Assembly (NCBI GenBank): GCA_944326485.1
Contig: CALVED010000004.1
Coordinates: forward strand, 124,001-188,000
DNA: 64,000 nucleotides
From: Candidatus Gastranaerophilales bacterium
Lineage (GTDB): Bacteria; Cyanobacteriota; Vampirovibrionia; Gastranaerophilales; Gastranaerophilaceae
Reading direction: 5' to 3'
Below the pieces are notes generated by a model. It was not told the origin of the DNA and ran no database searches. It worked only from the letters and a program-made list of their open reading frames with translations. Each line of letters opens with the position of its first letter. The stretch's first letter is position 1. A program made the translations under genes and the position numbers. Of this stretch, positions 54,372 to 62,142 are shown in pieces.

Positions 54372-55544
54372 ATGTTTGAAAAATTTCTTACAAAAAGAAT
54401 AAAAAATACTCCGTCATCATTTATAAGGGAAATATTAAAAGTAACGCAGAATCCTGAGATTATTTCTTTCGCAGGAGGACTTCCAAATCCTATATCATTT
54501 CCGCAAGAGGAATTAAAAATCTCAATGAATAGAATTGCAGATAAGTATGGTGCAAAAATATATCAGTATTCAACTACATTGGGCTTGGATAGTCTAAGAC
54601 AATATATTGTTGACCGATATAAAAAAAATTGGTCAATGGATATAACTATAGACAATGTGATTATTACGACTGGTTCTCAACAAGCATTAGACTTGATAGG
54701 AAAAGTTTTTGTTGATGAGGGCGACTGTGTAATGGTTGAAAAACCTTCTTATCTTGGATTATTGCAAGCTTTTTGTATGTACAGAGCAAATTTTGTACAA
54801 ACAAAACTTAATGATGATGGACTTGATATTGAAGATTTAAAAAAGACTTTGAGCGCATATAATCCAAAAGTTGCATATTTGATTCCTAACTTCCAGAATC
54901 CTACGGGACTAACATATTCAAAAGAAAATAGAGAAAAAGTTTTTGAATGTATAAAAGATAAAGATATGATTTTAATTCAGGATGATCCATATGGTGAATT
55001 AAGATTTGAAAATGATGAAAAAATACCTTATATAGGAATGAATAAAAGTGATAAGAATATTTATTTGGGTTCTTTTTCAAAAATAGTTACACCAGGTATG
55101 AGACTTGGTTATGTGATTGCTCATAAGGAAATTATTAAACAATTAGAAACTGCAAAACAAGCATCTGACTTACATTCTAATATATTTGGACAATATTTAA
55201 TTGCAGATTATTTATTAAATAATGACTTAGATAAACATATAGAAAAAATAACACAGCTTTATAAAACTCAAGCTAATGCTATGGTTGATGCTATGAAAGA
55301 ATATTTCCCATCTAATGTAAAATTTACAATTCCAAAAGGTGGAATGTTTACTTGGGTTACTTTAGATGAAGATGCTGATGTATTAGATGTATTTAATAAA
55401 GCAATAGAGAAGAAAGTTGCATTTGTGCCTGGACATCCATTCTATGTAAATCCGGATAAAGTTAATACTTTAAGGCTAAATTACACTAATGCAGATGTAG
55501 AGACAATAAGAACTGGTATAAAACGACTTTCTGAAGTATTGTAA
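54372..55544 (+). CDS. PLP-dependent aminotransferase, LysN/MocR-type fold I
   Basis: This 390-aa class I/II aminotransferase has the PLP lysine K237 in SFSKIVTPGMRLGYV. NPTGLTYS and DDPYGELRFE hold the cofactor-contacting residues. It most resembles 2-aminoadipate/valine-type aminotransferases (LysN group). AAGGAAAAAG precedes the ATG. It lies upstream of the 2-oxoacid oxidoreductase, so the pair may process branched-chain or aromatic amino acids. This is an inference from proximity; the two are separated by 283 bp and repeat copy 4. Confidence 0.87.
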   Translation: MFEKFLTKRIKNTPSSFIREILKVTQNPEIISFAGGLPNPISFPQEELKISMNRIADKYGAKIYQYSTTLGLDSLRQYIVDRYKKNWSMDITIDNVIITTGSQQALDLIGKVFVDEGDCVMVEKPSYLGLLQAFCMYRANFVQTKLNDDGLDIEDLKKTLSAYNPKVAYLIPNFQNPTGLTYSKENREKVFECIKDKDMILIQDDPYGELRFENDEKIPYIGMNKSDKNIYLGSFSKIVTPGMRLGYVIAHKEIIKQLETAKQASDLHSNIFGQYLIADYLLNNDLDKHIEKITQLYKTQANAMVDAMKEYFPSNVKFTIPKGGMFTWVTLDEDADVLDVFNKAIEKKVAFVPGHPFYVNPDKVNTLRLNYTNADVETIRTGIKRLSEVL

Positions 55545-55561
55545 GTCGGTTGATAAAAAAA

Positions 55562-55733
55562 TGTCCGAGAAAAATTCATGATAAGCGGAAAGTCTTAGTG
55601 ATTTTTTTTACAAAACGAACCAAAAACTTTGTTTTGTATTTCTTTATGCTGCAAGATACGAAGTGAATGTCGTATATTTATAGGATTAATTTTTGTAAGG
55701 ATGACTTGCTAATAAGGTGTGATACCAGATTAG
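55562..55733 (+). repeat. Dispersed intergenic repeat, copy 4 (diverged)
   Basis: Starts TGTCCGAGAAAAATTCATGA and ends GTGATACCAGATTAG. It shares TTTTACAAAACGAACCAAAAA with copy 5 and AAGGATGACTTGCTAATAAG with copies 1 and 5. The middle differs. This is the only copy between two co-directional genes, the aminotransferase and korA. Confidence 0.8.
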
Positions 55734-55769
55734 ATATAGTAACTTATACTTTTCTTGTTAAAATTACTT

Positions 55770-55787
55770 AACTTTTTTTAAAAAGTT
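55770..55787. promoter_or_regulatory. Palindrome upstream of the oxoacid oxidoreductase genes
   Basis: AACTTTTT (55770-55777) and AAAAAGTT (55780-55787) form a near-perfect palindrome with a 2-nt centre. It is positioned about 12 bp before a possible -10 box TACAAT (55799-55804) and upstream of the strong AAGGAGG before the ATG at 55828. It could be an operator overlapping the -35 region. The A+T richness makes chance possible. Confidence 0.35.
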
Positions 55788-55827
55788 TAATTTAGTAATA
55801 CAATTATAAAAGGAGGCTATAGTTTTC

Positions 55828-57618
55828 ATGAAAGATTTAATAATAAAGATATCTGGTATTTCAGGTCAAGGAATAATCAGCTCAGGTGATATTTTGTCAT
55901 ACGCTACGGCAAGAAAAGGTTATTATGTAACAACATACAGGGCTTTTCCGTCAGAAATAAGAGGTGACGGAAAGTGTTATTATACGTTAAGAATAAGCGA
56001 GCATAAAGCTCTTACTGCAACGGGAACTACTGATATATTGGTTTGTCTTGATGAAGATACTATATATGAAGGTATAAATAATATTACAAAAAATGGTGTA
56101 TTAATCTATGATTGTGATATAGTATCAAGCTTAAAAGAGAGTAGAGAGGATATTACTATTTATGGAATACCTCTGACTCAAATTGCAAAAGAACTTGATT
56201 CTGAACGTTCACGAAATATGGTTGCACTTGGAATTGTTGTTGGTTTATTAAAAAATCTTCATTTGGAAGAACAAATATTGAAAGATATTGAATTAAGATA
56301 TAAAGCTAAACCAAAAGAAGTAATAGATTCAAATAAAAGAGCATTAAATTCAGGGCTTGAATATTGTTTAAATACATTAAAAAGAATAGACAACTTAAAT
56401 AGAATAGAAATGAAAACGACAGGATCTAAGCTTATCATGTCTGGTAATGAAGCAATAGGATTAGCAGCATTGGTATCAGGCTGTAGATTTTTCTCAGGTT
56501 ATCCTATAACACCTGCAACAGAAATAATGGAGTGGCTTGCAAAAGAGTTGCCCAAATTTGGTGGAAAAATGGTTCAGTGTGAAGATGAAATAGCTGCAAT
56601 AAATTATGCATTGGGTGCTTCATATAGTGGTGTAAAATCAATGACTGCTACTTCAGGACCCGGGTTTTCTTTAATGCAGGAAGCAATAGGGCTTGCATCA
56701 ATGGCGGAATTACCTGTTGTAATAGCTGATGTTCAAAGATGTGGACCAAGTACAGGAATTCCTACAAAAACTGAACAAAGTGATTTATTTGCGGCAATGT
56801 ATGGTACGCATGGTGATTGTCCAAAGATTGTTTTAGCACCGATGGATGTTGCAGATTGTTTTTATCAAACAATAAATGCTTTTAATTTTGCAGAACAATA
56901 TCAGGTTCCGGTTATTGTGCTTTCAGATGCTTCATTGGGTCCAAGGAGAGAATGCGTTGATTTAATTGATATTGATAATTTAAAAATTGTAAATAGAACA
57001 AAACCATCATTAAAAGAGGGTGATGTTTATAAAAGGTATGAAGATACAGCAAGCGGAATTTCTCCAATAACAAATCCTGGAGATTTGTACGGTGAACATG
57101 TTGTTACAGGTCTAGAACATACGGAAGAAAATGCACCAACACCTTCACCAGCAGTTCATAGACAAATGACTGAAAAACGTTTTAGAAAGTTAGAAACTGC
57201 TGCTGGTGAGTTTTCAAAAGCTAAAACTTATGGAGTAGAAGGTGCTTCTATTGGTATTATAAGTTGGGGTTCTACTTCTGGTGCAGTTTTTGAAGCAATA
57301 GATATGGCAAAAGAAAGAGGAATTGAAGTTCAAGCTTTATATCCAAGGACATTATATCCTCTTCCTACTGATTGGATTAAAGATTTTGTTAAAGATAAAG
57401 AAGTTATAATTGTAGTTGAAGCAAATTATAATGCGCAATTTAAGTCAACAATTGTAGAAAGGTGTACACATATTAATAAAGGTACAGAAGTATTGGAATT
57501 TCTGAAATATGACGGTACGCCATTTACGCCAGAAGAAATAATAGAAGAAATTATAAAAGTTGATAAATTACAATGCGCTAAAAAAGATATTTCAACTAAT
57601 AAACACACTCATTTTTAA
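55828..57618 (+). CDS. korA: 2-oxoacid:acceptor oxidoreductase, alpha subunit with fused gamma domain
   Basis: This 596-aa subunit joins a gamma (pyruvate ferredoxin oxidoreductase gamma) domain, about residues 1-190, to an alpha domain. The gamma part has KISGISGQGIISSGDIL. The alpha part has FSGYPITPATEIMEWL, EDEIAAINYALGASYSG, TATSGPGFSLMQEAIG and a transketolase C-terminal-type region. With KorB it oxidatively decarboxylates a 2-oxoacid to acyl-CoA, reducing ferredoxin. The substrate is uncertain (2-oxoglutarate or branched/aromatic 2-oxoacids). AAGGAGG upstream. Confidence 0.92.
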   Translation: MKDLIIKISGISGQGIISSGDILSYATARKGYYVTTYRAFPSEIRGDGKCYYTLRISEHKALTATGTTDILVCLDEDTIYEGINNITKNGVLIYDCDIVSSLKESREDITIYGIPLTQIAKELDSERSRNMVALGIVVGLLKNLHLEEQILKDIELRYKAKPKEVIDSNKRALNSGLEYCLNTLKRIDNLNRIEMKTTGSKLIMSGNEAIGLAALVSGCRFFSGYPITPATEIMEWLAKELPKFGGKMVQCEDEIAAINYALGASYSGVKSMTATSGPGFSLMQEAIGLASMAELPVVIADVQRCGPSTGIPTKTEQSDLFAAMYGTHGDCPKIVLAPMDVADCFYQTINAFNFAEQYQVPVIVLSDASLGPRRECVDLIDIDNLKIVNRTKPSLKEGDVYKRYEDTASGISPITNPGDLYGEHVVTGLEHTEENAPTPSPAVHRQMTEKRFRKLETAAGEFSKAKTYGVEGASIGIISWGSTSGAVFEAIDMAKERGIEVQALYPRTLYPLPTDWIKDFVKDKEVIIVVEANYNAQFKSTIVERCTHINKGTEVLEFLKYDGTPFTPEEIIEEIIKVDKLQCAKKDISTNKHTHF

Positions 57619-57630
57619 AAAGGGGATAAT

Positions 57631-58485
57631 ATGAAACAAATGGAAATTTCTGATTATAAAGGTAAAGTTAAACCATCCTGGTGTCCGGGATGTGGAAATC
57701 ATGCGGTTTTGATGGCGCTAAAAAAAGCAATGGCACAATTAAATTATCAAACCCATGAAACTGCAATAGTTTCAGGAATAGGTTGTTCAAGCAGATTCCC
57801 GTTCTTTATGTCTACGTATGGATTTCATTCAATACATGGACGTGCACTTCCTGTAGCAATAGGATTAAAACAAGCAAATCCTAAAATTAATGTAATTGCC
57901 GTTGGCGGGGATGGTGATGGTTTAAGCATTGGTGGTAATCATTTTATTCACGCAGGAAGAAAAAATCCTAATATTACATATATAATGATGGATAATGAAA
58001 TATATGCGCTTACAAAAGGACAATGTTCTCCTACATCAAGAATTGGCACAACAACAAAGTGCAATCCATACGCTTGGACTGCAGACAGAATAAATCCTGT
58101 ATTAATGGCGTTATCCTTTAATGCATCTTATGTCGCAAGAGGTTATTCAGGTGATGTAAAACAATTAGAAAAACTTATAATTGGCGGATTACAACATGAA
58201 GGTTTTTCCTTCATCCATATTATTTCACCTTGTGTCCAATACAATAAAGTATCTTCTTTTGAAAAAATAAAGGAAATAGTTCGTGAACTCCCTAATGATC
58301 ATGATTTAACAGATAGAGTTAATGCTATGAAATATGCATTTTCTTCTGATGGTTTATATACAGGAGTATTTTATAAAGTACAAAGACCTACTTATGAAGA
58401 AAGATATAAAGATGTTATAGCAAAAGCTAAACAGACCGTTAATAGTGATTTTTCTATAAAAGATGTAATAAAACAATTCCAATAG
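57631..58485 (+). CDS. korB: 2-oxoacid:acceptor oxidoreductase, beta subunit
   Basis: This 284-aa TPP-binding subunit contains SWCPGCGNHAVL near residue 15, GIGCSSRFPFFM, and GGDGDGLSIGGNHFIHAGRKN as the TPP/Mg motif (GDGDG...N). NPNITYIMMDNEIYALTKGQ follows. No separate ferredoxin domain is visible, so it depends on an external ferredoxin. It starts 12 nt after korA. Confidence 0.93.
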   Translation: MKQMEISDYKGKVKPSWCPGCGNHAVLMALKKAMAQLNYQTHETAIVSGIGCSSRFPFFMSTYGFHSIHGRALPVAIGLKQANPKINVIAVGGDGDGLSIGGNHFIHAGRKNPNITYIMMDNEIYALTKGQCSPTSRIGTTTKCNPYAWTADRINPVLMALSFNASYVARGYSGDVKQLEKLIIGGLQHEGFSFIHIISPCVQYNKVSSFEKIKEIVRELPNDHDLTDRVNAMKYAFSSDGLYTGVFYKVQRPTYEERYKDVIAKAKQTVNSDFSIKDVIKQFQ

Positions 58486-58493
58486 AGGTAATA

Positions 58494-59687
58494 ATGGGTA
58501 AAATAAAAAGAATAATATTAACAGTTTTAGTATTAATTGGATTAGCTCTTTCTATAGAATTGTGTGTTGTATACTATAATGCCAATTTTATTGTAGATGC
58601 AAGGCCAAGTATTTGTGCTATAAGTGAATCGATTGATTGTGATAGTGTTGCAAAAACTGCGTATTCTCAATTTTTTGGTATACCTCTATCTCTTTGGGGT
58701 GTGTTTTTCTATTTATTCGTATTATTTATGACATACGTTGATAAAATAAGAAAAGCAAAGTTTCTAAGTTTTTTAAATGTATTTAAAAATCAATCATCAT
58801 ATATATTTTGTGTTGGATTGATATCTTTTATAATTTCAATGATTTTAGGTTGTATATCTGTAAAAAAGATAAATTCAATATGCGTATTTTGTTTTATGAC
58901 ATATTTTATTGATTTATTAATAACTTTAGTATCGAAAAATTGGGGAAATGGCCTGTTTTATGAAGTAAAACAAAGTATACAAGATTTCGTTGACGCAATA
59001 AAAGTAAAACGATATGCATTTTGGTTTATATTAATAGTATTGTTTGCTTTTGCTTTTCTATCTTATACTACAGTTTCAAACATATTAACTCCTCAAATAG
59101 CAAAGAAAAAAGAGATGCTTAGTGCATTTAGTGAATATAGTAATTTAGTTGATGGAAACATAATGGGACCAAAAGATGCAAATGTTATTATTCACGAGTT
59201 TATGGATTTTAACTGCGGGGGATGTTTTCTGGCTAATTTATATTTGCATAGAATTATTAATGAATTTGAAAATGTAAAAGTTATACAACATAATGTTCCG
59301 TTAGATAAAACATGTAATCATAATATGAAATTTGACGGTCATAAAAATTCTTGTTTGAAAACCAGTTATGCTTTGGCTGCTGCTAAACAGAACAGATATT
59401 GGGAAATGTCTGATATATTGTTTGCTGAAAATCCTGAAACAGAGAAAGAAATAATTGAAAAAGCTCGATTAGTAGATTTTGATATAAAAAAATTAAAAGA
59501 AGATGCTCATAGTGCTGAGATAAAAGAAGAAATAAAAAAATCTATTGAATTTGCAGATTCAAAAAATGTAGATGGAACACCGACTTTCTATATTGGAATA
59601 AGAAGAATACTTGGTACAACATCATACCCTGCTTTTAAACAGATTGTTATAGAACAAGGTGGAAAAGAAAAAATAAATCATGATTAA
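58494..59687 (+). CDS. VKOR-thioredoxin fusion protein
   Basis: This 397-aa protein joins a vitamin K epoxide reductase domain (residues 1-145, four or five membrane helices) to a DsbA/thioredoxin-type domain. VKOR cysteines are the loop pair C41 and C49 and the active CVFC motif C130-C133. The thioredoxin-like domain has C241-G-G-C244 and a DGTPTFYIG cis-Pro region. Such fusions oxidise exported cysteines using quinone. It follows korB by 8 nt, though its job is unrelated. Together with the CcdA pair it gives the cell an oxidising and a reducing route in the periplasm. Confidence 0.92.
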   Translation: MGKIKRIILTVLVLIGLALSIELCVVYYNANFIVDARPSICAISESIDCDSVAKTAYSQFFGIPLSLWGVFFYLFVLFMTYVDKIRKAKFLSFLNVFKNQSSYIFCVGLISFIISMILGCISVKKINSICVFCFMTYFIDLLITLVSKNWGNGLFYEVKQSIQDFVDAIKVKRYAFWFILIVLFAFAFLSYTTVSNILTPQIAKKKEMLSAFSEYSNLVDGNIMGPKDANVIIHEFMDFNCGGCFLANLYLHRIINEFENVKVIQHNVPLDKTCNHNMKFDGHKNSCLKTSYALAAAKQNRYWEMSDILFAENPETEKEIIEKARLVDFDIKKLKEDAHSAEIKEEIKKSIEFADSKNVDGTPTFYIGIRRILGTTSYPAFKQIVIEQGGKEKINHD

Positions 59688-60216
59688 AGTATTACTACAT
59701 GCCTGCTGTGCTACTTGTAGTGCTTATCCTATTGATAAGTTGAGAGAAATGGGATATGAACCTGTTTTATATTTTTTTAATCCAAATATATTTCCTCCTG
59801 AAGAATTTGAAAAAAGATTAAATGAATTAATAAGATATTCAAAAAAGAAAAATGTTGAATTAATTATAGATAAGCAAGATTCCGAAGGTTGGTATAATTG
59901 TATAATAGGGCTTGAAAATGAGCCGGAGCGTGGTAAAAGATGTGCAAGATGTTTCGAATACCGGTTGCTTTTTACTGCGTTAAAAGCATTTAAGCTTGAA
60001 TATCAATATTTTTCAACAACGCTTACTGTAAGTCCTCATAAACAATCTAAAGTAATATTTGATATTGCTAAAGAAATAGCAAGAAAATATGAATTAACTT
60101 TCTTAGACATTGATTTTAAAAAGCAAGATGGTTTCTTAAAAACTATGAAAATAGCAAAAGAAGAGAATTTTTACAGGCAGAATTATTGTGGCTGTGAATT
60201 TAGTATGTTAAATTAA
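59680..60216 (+). CDS. queH: Epoxyqueuosine reductase QueH
   Basis: QueH reduces epoxyqueuosine to queuosine in the last step on tRNA, replacing QueG. The 178-aa protein starts MIKVLLHACCATCSAYPI, with the family's paired CC at 9-10. CARC and the near-terminal NYCGCEFS supply the other metal/cluster ligands. It overlaps the VKOR gene by 8 nt. The window has queC but no queA or tgt, so the pathway is spread. Formerly DUF208. Confidence 0.95.
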   Translation: MIKVLLHACCATCSAYPIDKLREMGYEPVLYFFNPNIFPPEEFEKRLNELIRYSKKKNVELIIDKQDSEGWYNCIIGLENEPERGKRCARCFEYRLLFTALKAFKLEYQYFSTTLTVSPHKQSKVIFDIAKEIARKYELTFLDIDFKKQDGFLKTMKIAKEENFYRQNYCGCEFSMLN

Positions 60217-60276
60217 TATAAATTAATAATATTCTTTAATTTAACAATAAAAATATTGGTTAGTTTTATTTATAGT

Positions 60277-60723
60277 ATGATAAATTTTTTTAATACAAAA
60301 AACATAAATACTCAAAATGTTTCTCCAATAGTGAAACAAAATGTTCCTATTTGTATATCACATAAAGGTACATTATCTGATGAATTTGTTAGAACTACTG
60401 CTGATTATGAAACAGTAAAAGATTGTGCTAAATCTTTTAGAAAATATATAATAGAGCCATTTCAAGACTGGAAAGATAAATCTTTACCGGAAGATGGAGA
60501 AAAAGGCTGTGATTTGTTAAATAGATTATTAATGCCATATATTGAGGCAATAAAGAAGTATTCTAATTATGAAGCAGAGGAATTTGTAAAATTAACTTTC
60601 GGAGAAGATACATTGAAGGTTTTAGAAGATTCTTGTTTAAAAAATTCTTCCCTTAGATCATTAAAAGAGATTTTAGAAGAAAAAACAGAAAAAAGACTAT
60701 TAGATATAGTTTCTACAAAATAG
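60277..60723 (+). CDS. Hypothetical 148-aa protein
   Basis: The frame is open from a TTG at 60256, but the ATG at 60277 (MINFFNTKNINTQN) is the more likely start, without a clear Shine-Dalgarno. The product is soluble and helical, with paired charged helices (EKGCDLLNRLLMPYIEAIKKYS; EKRLLDIVSTK). CISHKGTLSDEF near residue 28 echoes the F/H-K-G pattern of other unknowns. No domain recognised. Repeat copy 5 begins 3 nt after its stop. Confidence 0.6.
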   Translation: MINFFNTKNINTQNVSPIVKQNVPICISHKGTLSDEFVRTTADYETVKDCAKSFRKYIIEPFQDWKDKSLPEDGEKGCDLLNRLLMPYIEAIKKYSNYEAEEFVKLTFGEDTLKVLEDSCLKNSSLRSLKEILEEKTEKRLLDIVSTK

Positions 60724-60725
60724 CT

Positions 60726-60909
60726 TGTCCGAGAAAAATTTACGATAAGCAGTGAGTGTGAGTGAATTTTTTTACAAAACGAACCAAAAATTTTGTTTTT
60801 GAGTGAGCTTGTATCCGTAGTGAAACGAAGGTGAGTAGCGTTTTGTTTTTAAAAGCTGAGTATTTTCTTATCGAGTATGACTCGCTAACAAAGTACGATA
60901 CTAGATTAA
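60726..60909 (+). repeat. Dispersed intergenic repeat, copy 5 (full-length type)
   Basis: Starts TGTCCGAGAAAAATTTACGA and ends ACGATACTAGATTAA, about 184 bp. It shares GAGTGAGCTTGTATCCGTAG with copy 2, TTTTACAAAACGAACCAAAAA with copy 4, and GAGTATTTTCTTATCGAG plus ATGACTCGCTAAC with copies 1 and 2. No open frame. It fills the gap between convergent genes. Confidence 0.87.
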
Positions 60910-60911
60910 TT

Positions 60912-61163
60912 TTATTTAATTAATTTTTCTTTTTCTTTTCTAGTAAGTTGTTTAATTCTATATTCTTCTTTTTGTGCTTCTTGCTTTGTATCGAATTCTT
61001 TTGTATATACTATCTTTAAAGGTTTATTTGCTTTGGTATATTTAGCACCTTTTCCTTCCATATGCAAGTTAAATCTTTTTTCAACATTATCAGTATAACC
61101 GCAATATAGTTTATTGTTTACTGTAAGTATAATATATACATAATATTTTTTATTGATTTCCAT
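60912..61163 (-). CDS. GIY-YIG domain protein (YhbQ/UPF0213-like)
   Basis: This 83-aa single GIY-YIG domain has YYVYIILTVNNKLYCGYTDNVEKRF (the GIY and YIG strands, with Arg of the catalytic set) and the conserved KYTKANKPLKIVY. EEYRIKQLTRKEKEKLI completes it. Such stand-alone proteins are called YhbQ or UPF0213; a nicking activity on DNA has been suggested but the role is unclear. It overlaps dus by 14 nt. Its end lies beside repeat copy 5. Confidence 0.92.
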   Translation of the reverse strand: MEINKKYYVYIILTVNNKLYCGYTDNVEKRFNLHMEGKGAKYTKANKPLKIVYTKEFDTKQEAQKEEYRIKQLTRKEKEKLIK

Positions 61164-62142
61164 AATTATTACAAATTTCTTTTAGAATTGAAATTATATT
61201 ATTATAATTAAGTTCGGTAACAAGTCTGTGTCTTAATTCTGCACCACCTCTTATATTTCTAATATAACAAGGATAAAACTTTCTAAAAAATTTTATGCCA
61301 TTTAATTCACCTCTAAAAGCAATTTCTGCATCAAGATGATTTTTTAGCAAAGTTATTTTATTATTTAAATCAGGTTCCTCTATTAGAATATTTTCATTAA
61401 GGAATTTTTCTACTCTATATATTAATGTAGGATCCCCCATTGAAGCTCTTCCAATGGAAATGCCGTCAGCTTTAGATATTTCAAGGCATTGTTTTGCAGT
61501 TTCTGGATTTATTATATCTCCATTTGCAAAATAAGGAATATCAATTTCTCCTTTTAGTTTTGCAAGTTCATGCCAATCGGCATTTCCTGAATATAATTGA
61601 GAACGAGTTCTGGCATGAATAGTTACTGCAGAAGCACCGGCTTCTTGCATTAATTGTGCAAATTCTATAAAATTTTTGGAATCCTGACTCCAGCCAAGAC
61701 GAAATTTACAAGTGACAGGTTTATTAACAGCTTCTTTTACCGCAACTACAATATCTGATGCAAGTTTAGGGTTTTTCATTAAAGAGCATCCATCATTACC
61801 TTTAACAATTTTATTTATGGGACATCCCATATTAATATCAATAATATCAGCTTTTTTTTCAAGAATTTTTGCAGATTTTGACATTAATTCAGGTTTATGT
61901 CCTTCAATTTGAAAAGATATAGGTGATTCTTTCATATTTGAAAAAGCAATATTAGCATCATTTTTTTGGACTAATGCTTCTGAGCTAATCATTTCAGTTG
62001 TTAATAAACAAGTTTTTGAGTATTTTCTAATTAATTCTCTTAAAACAAAATCAGTAATACCAGCTAAAGGAGCAAGTGCGACTTTACTATTTAATTTTAA
62101 TTGACCAATTTGAATGAAACTTTCTTTTTGTGTTTTATTCAT
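61150..62142 (-). CDS. dusB: tRNA-dihydrouridine synthase (DusB-type)
   Basis: This 330-aa FMN enzyme reduces uridines in tRNA with NADPH. The Dus fold is seen in VALAPLAGITDFVLRELI, DINMGCPINKIVKGNDG (catalytic Cys), VTCKFRLGW and ISIGRASMGDPTLIYR. Length is normal. It shares one base with the TPR gene upstream and overlaps the GIY-YIG gene by 14 nt, so the three are co-transcribed. DusB is the most common single paralogue. Confidence 0.94.
   Translation of the reverse strand: MNKTQKESFIQIGQLKLNSKVALAPLAGITDFVLRELIRKYSKTCLLTTEMISSEALVQKNDANIAFSNMKESPISFQIEGHKPELMSKSAKILEKKADIIDINMGCPINKIVKGNDGCSLMKNPKLASDIVVAVKEAVNKPVTCKFRLGWSQDSKNFIEFAQLMQEAGASAVTIHARTRSQLYSGNADWHELAKLKGEIDIPYFANGDIINPETAKQCLEISKADGISIGRASMGDPTLIYRVEKFLNENILIEEPDLNNKITLLKNHLDAEIAFRGELNGIKFFRKFYPCYIRNIRGGAELRHRLVTELNYNNIISILKEICNNYGNQ

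Noticed and set aside
60912-61163. GIY-YIG protein as a homing endonuclease mobilising the adjacent repeat
   Set aside because: It is a short YhbQ/UPF0213-type single domain, overlaps dusB in a normal operon, and the other repeat copies have no such neighbour.
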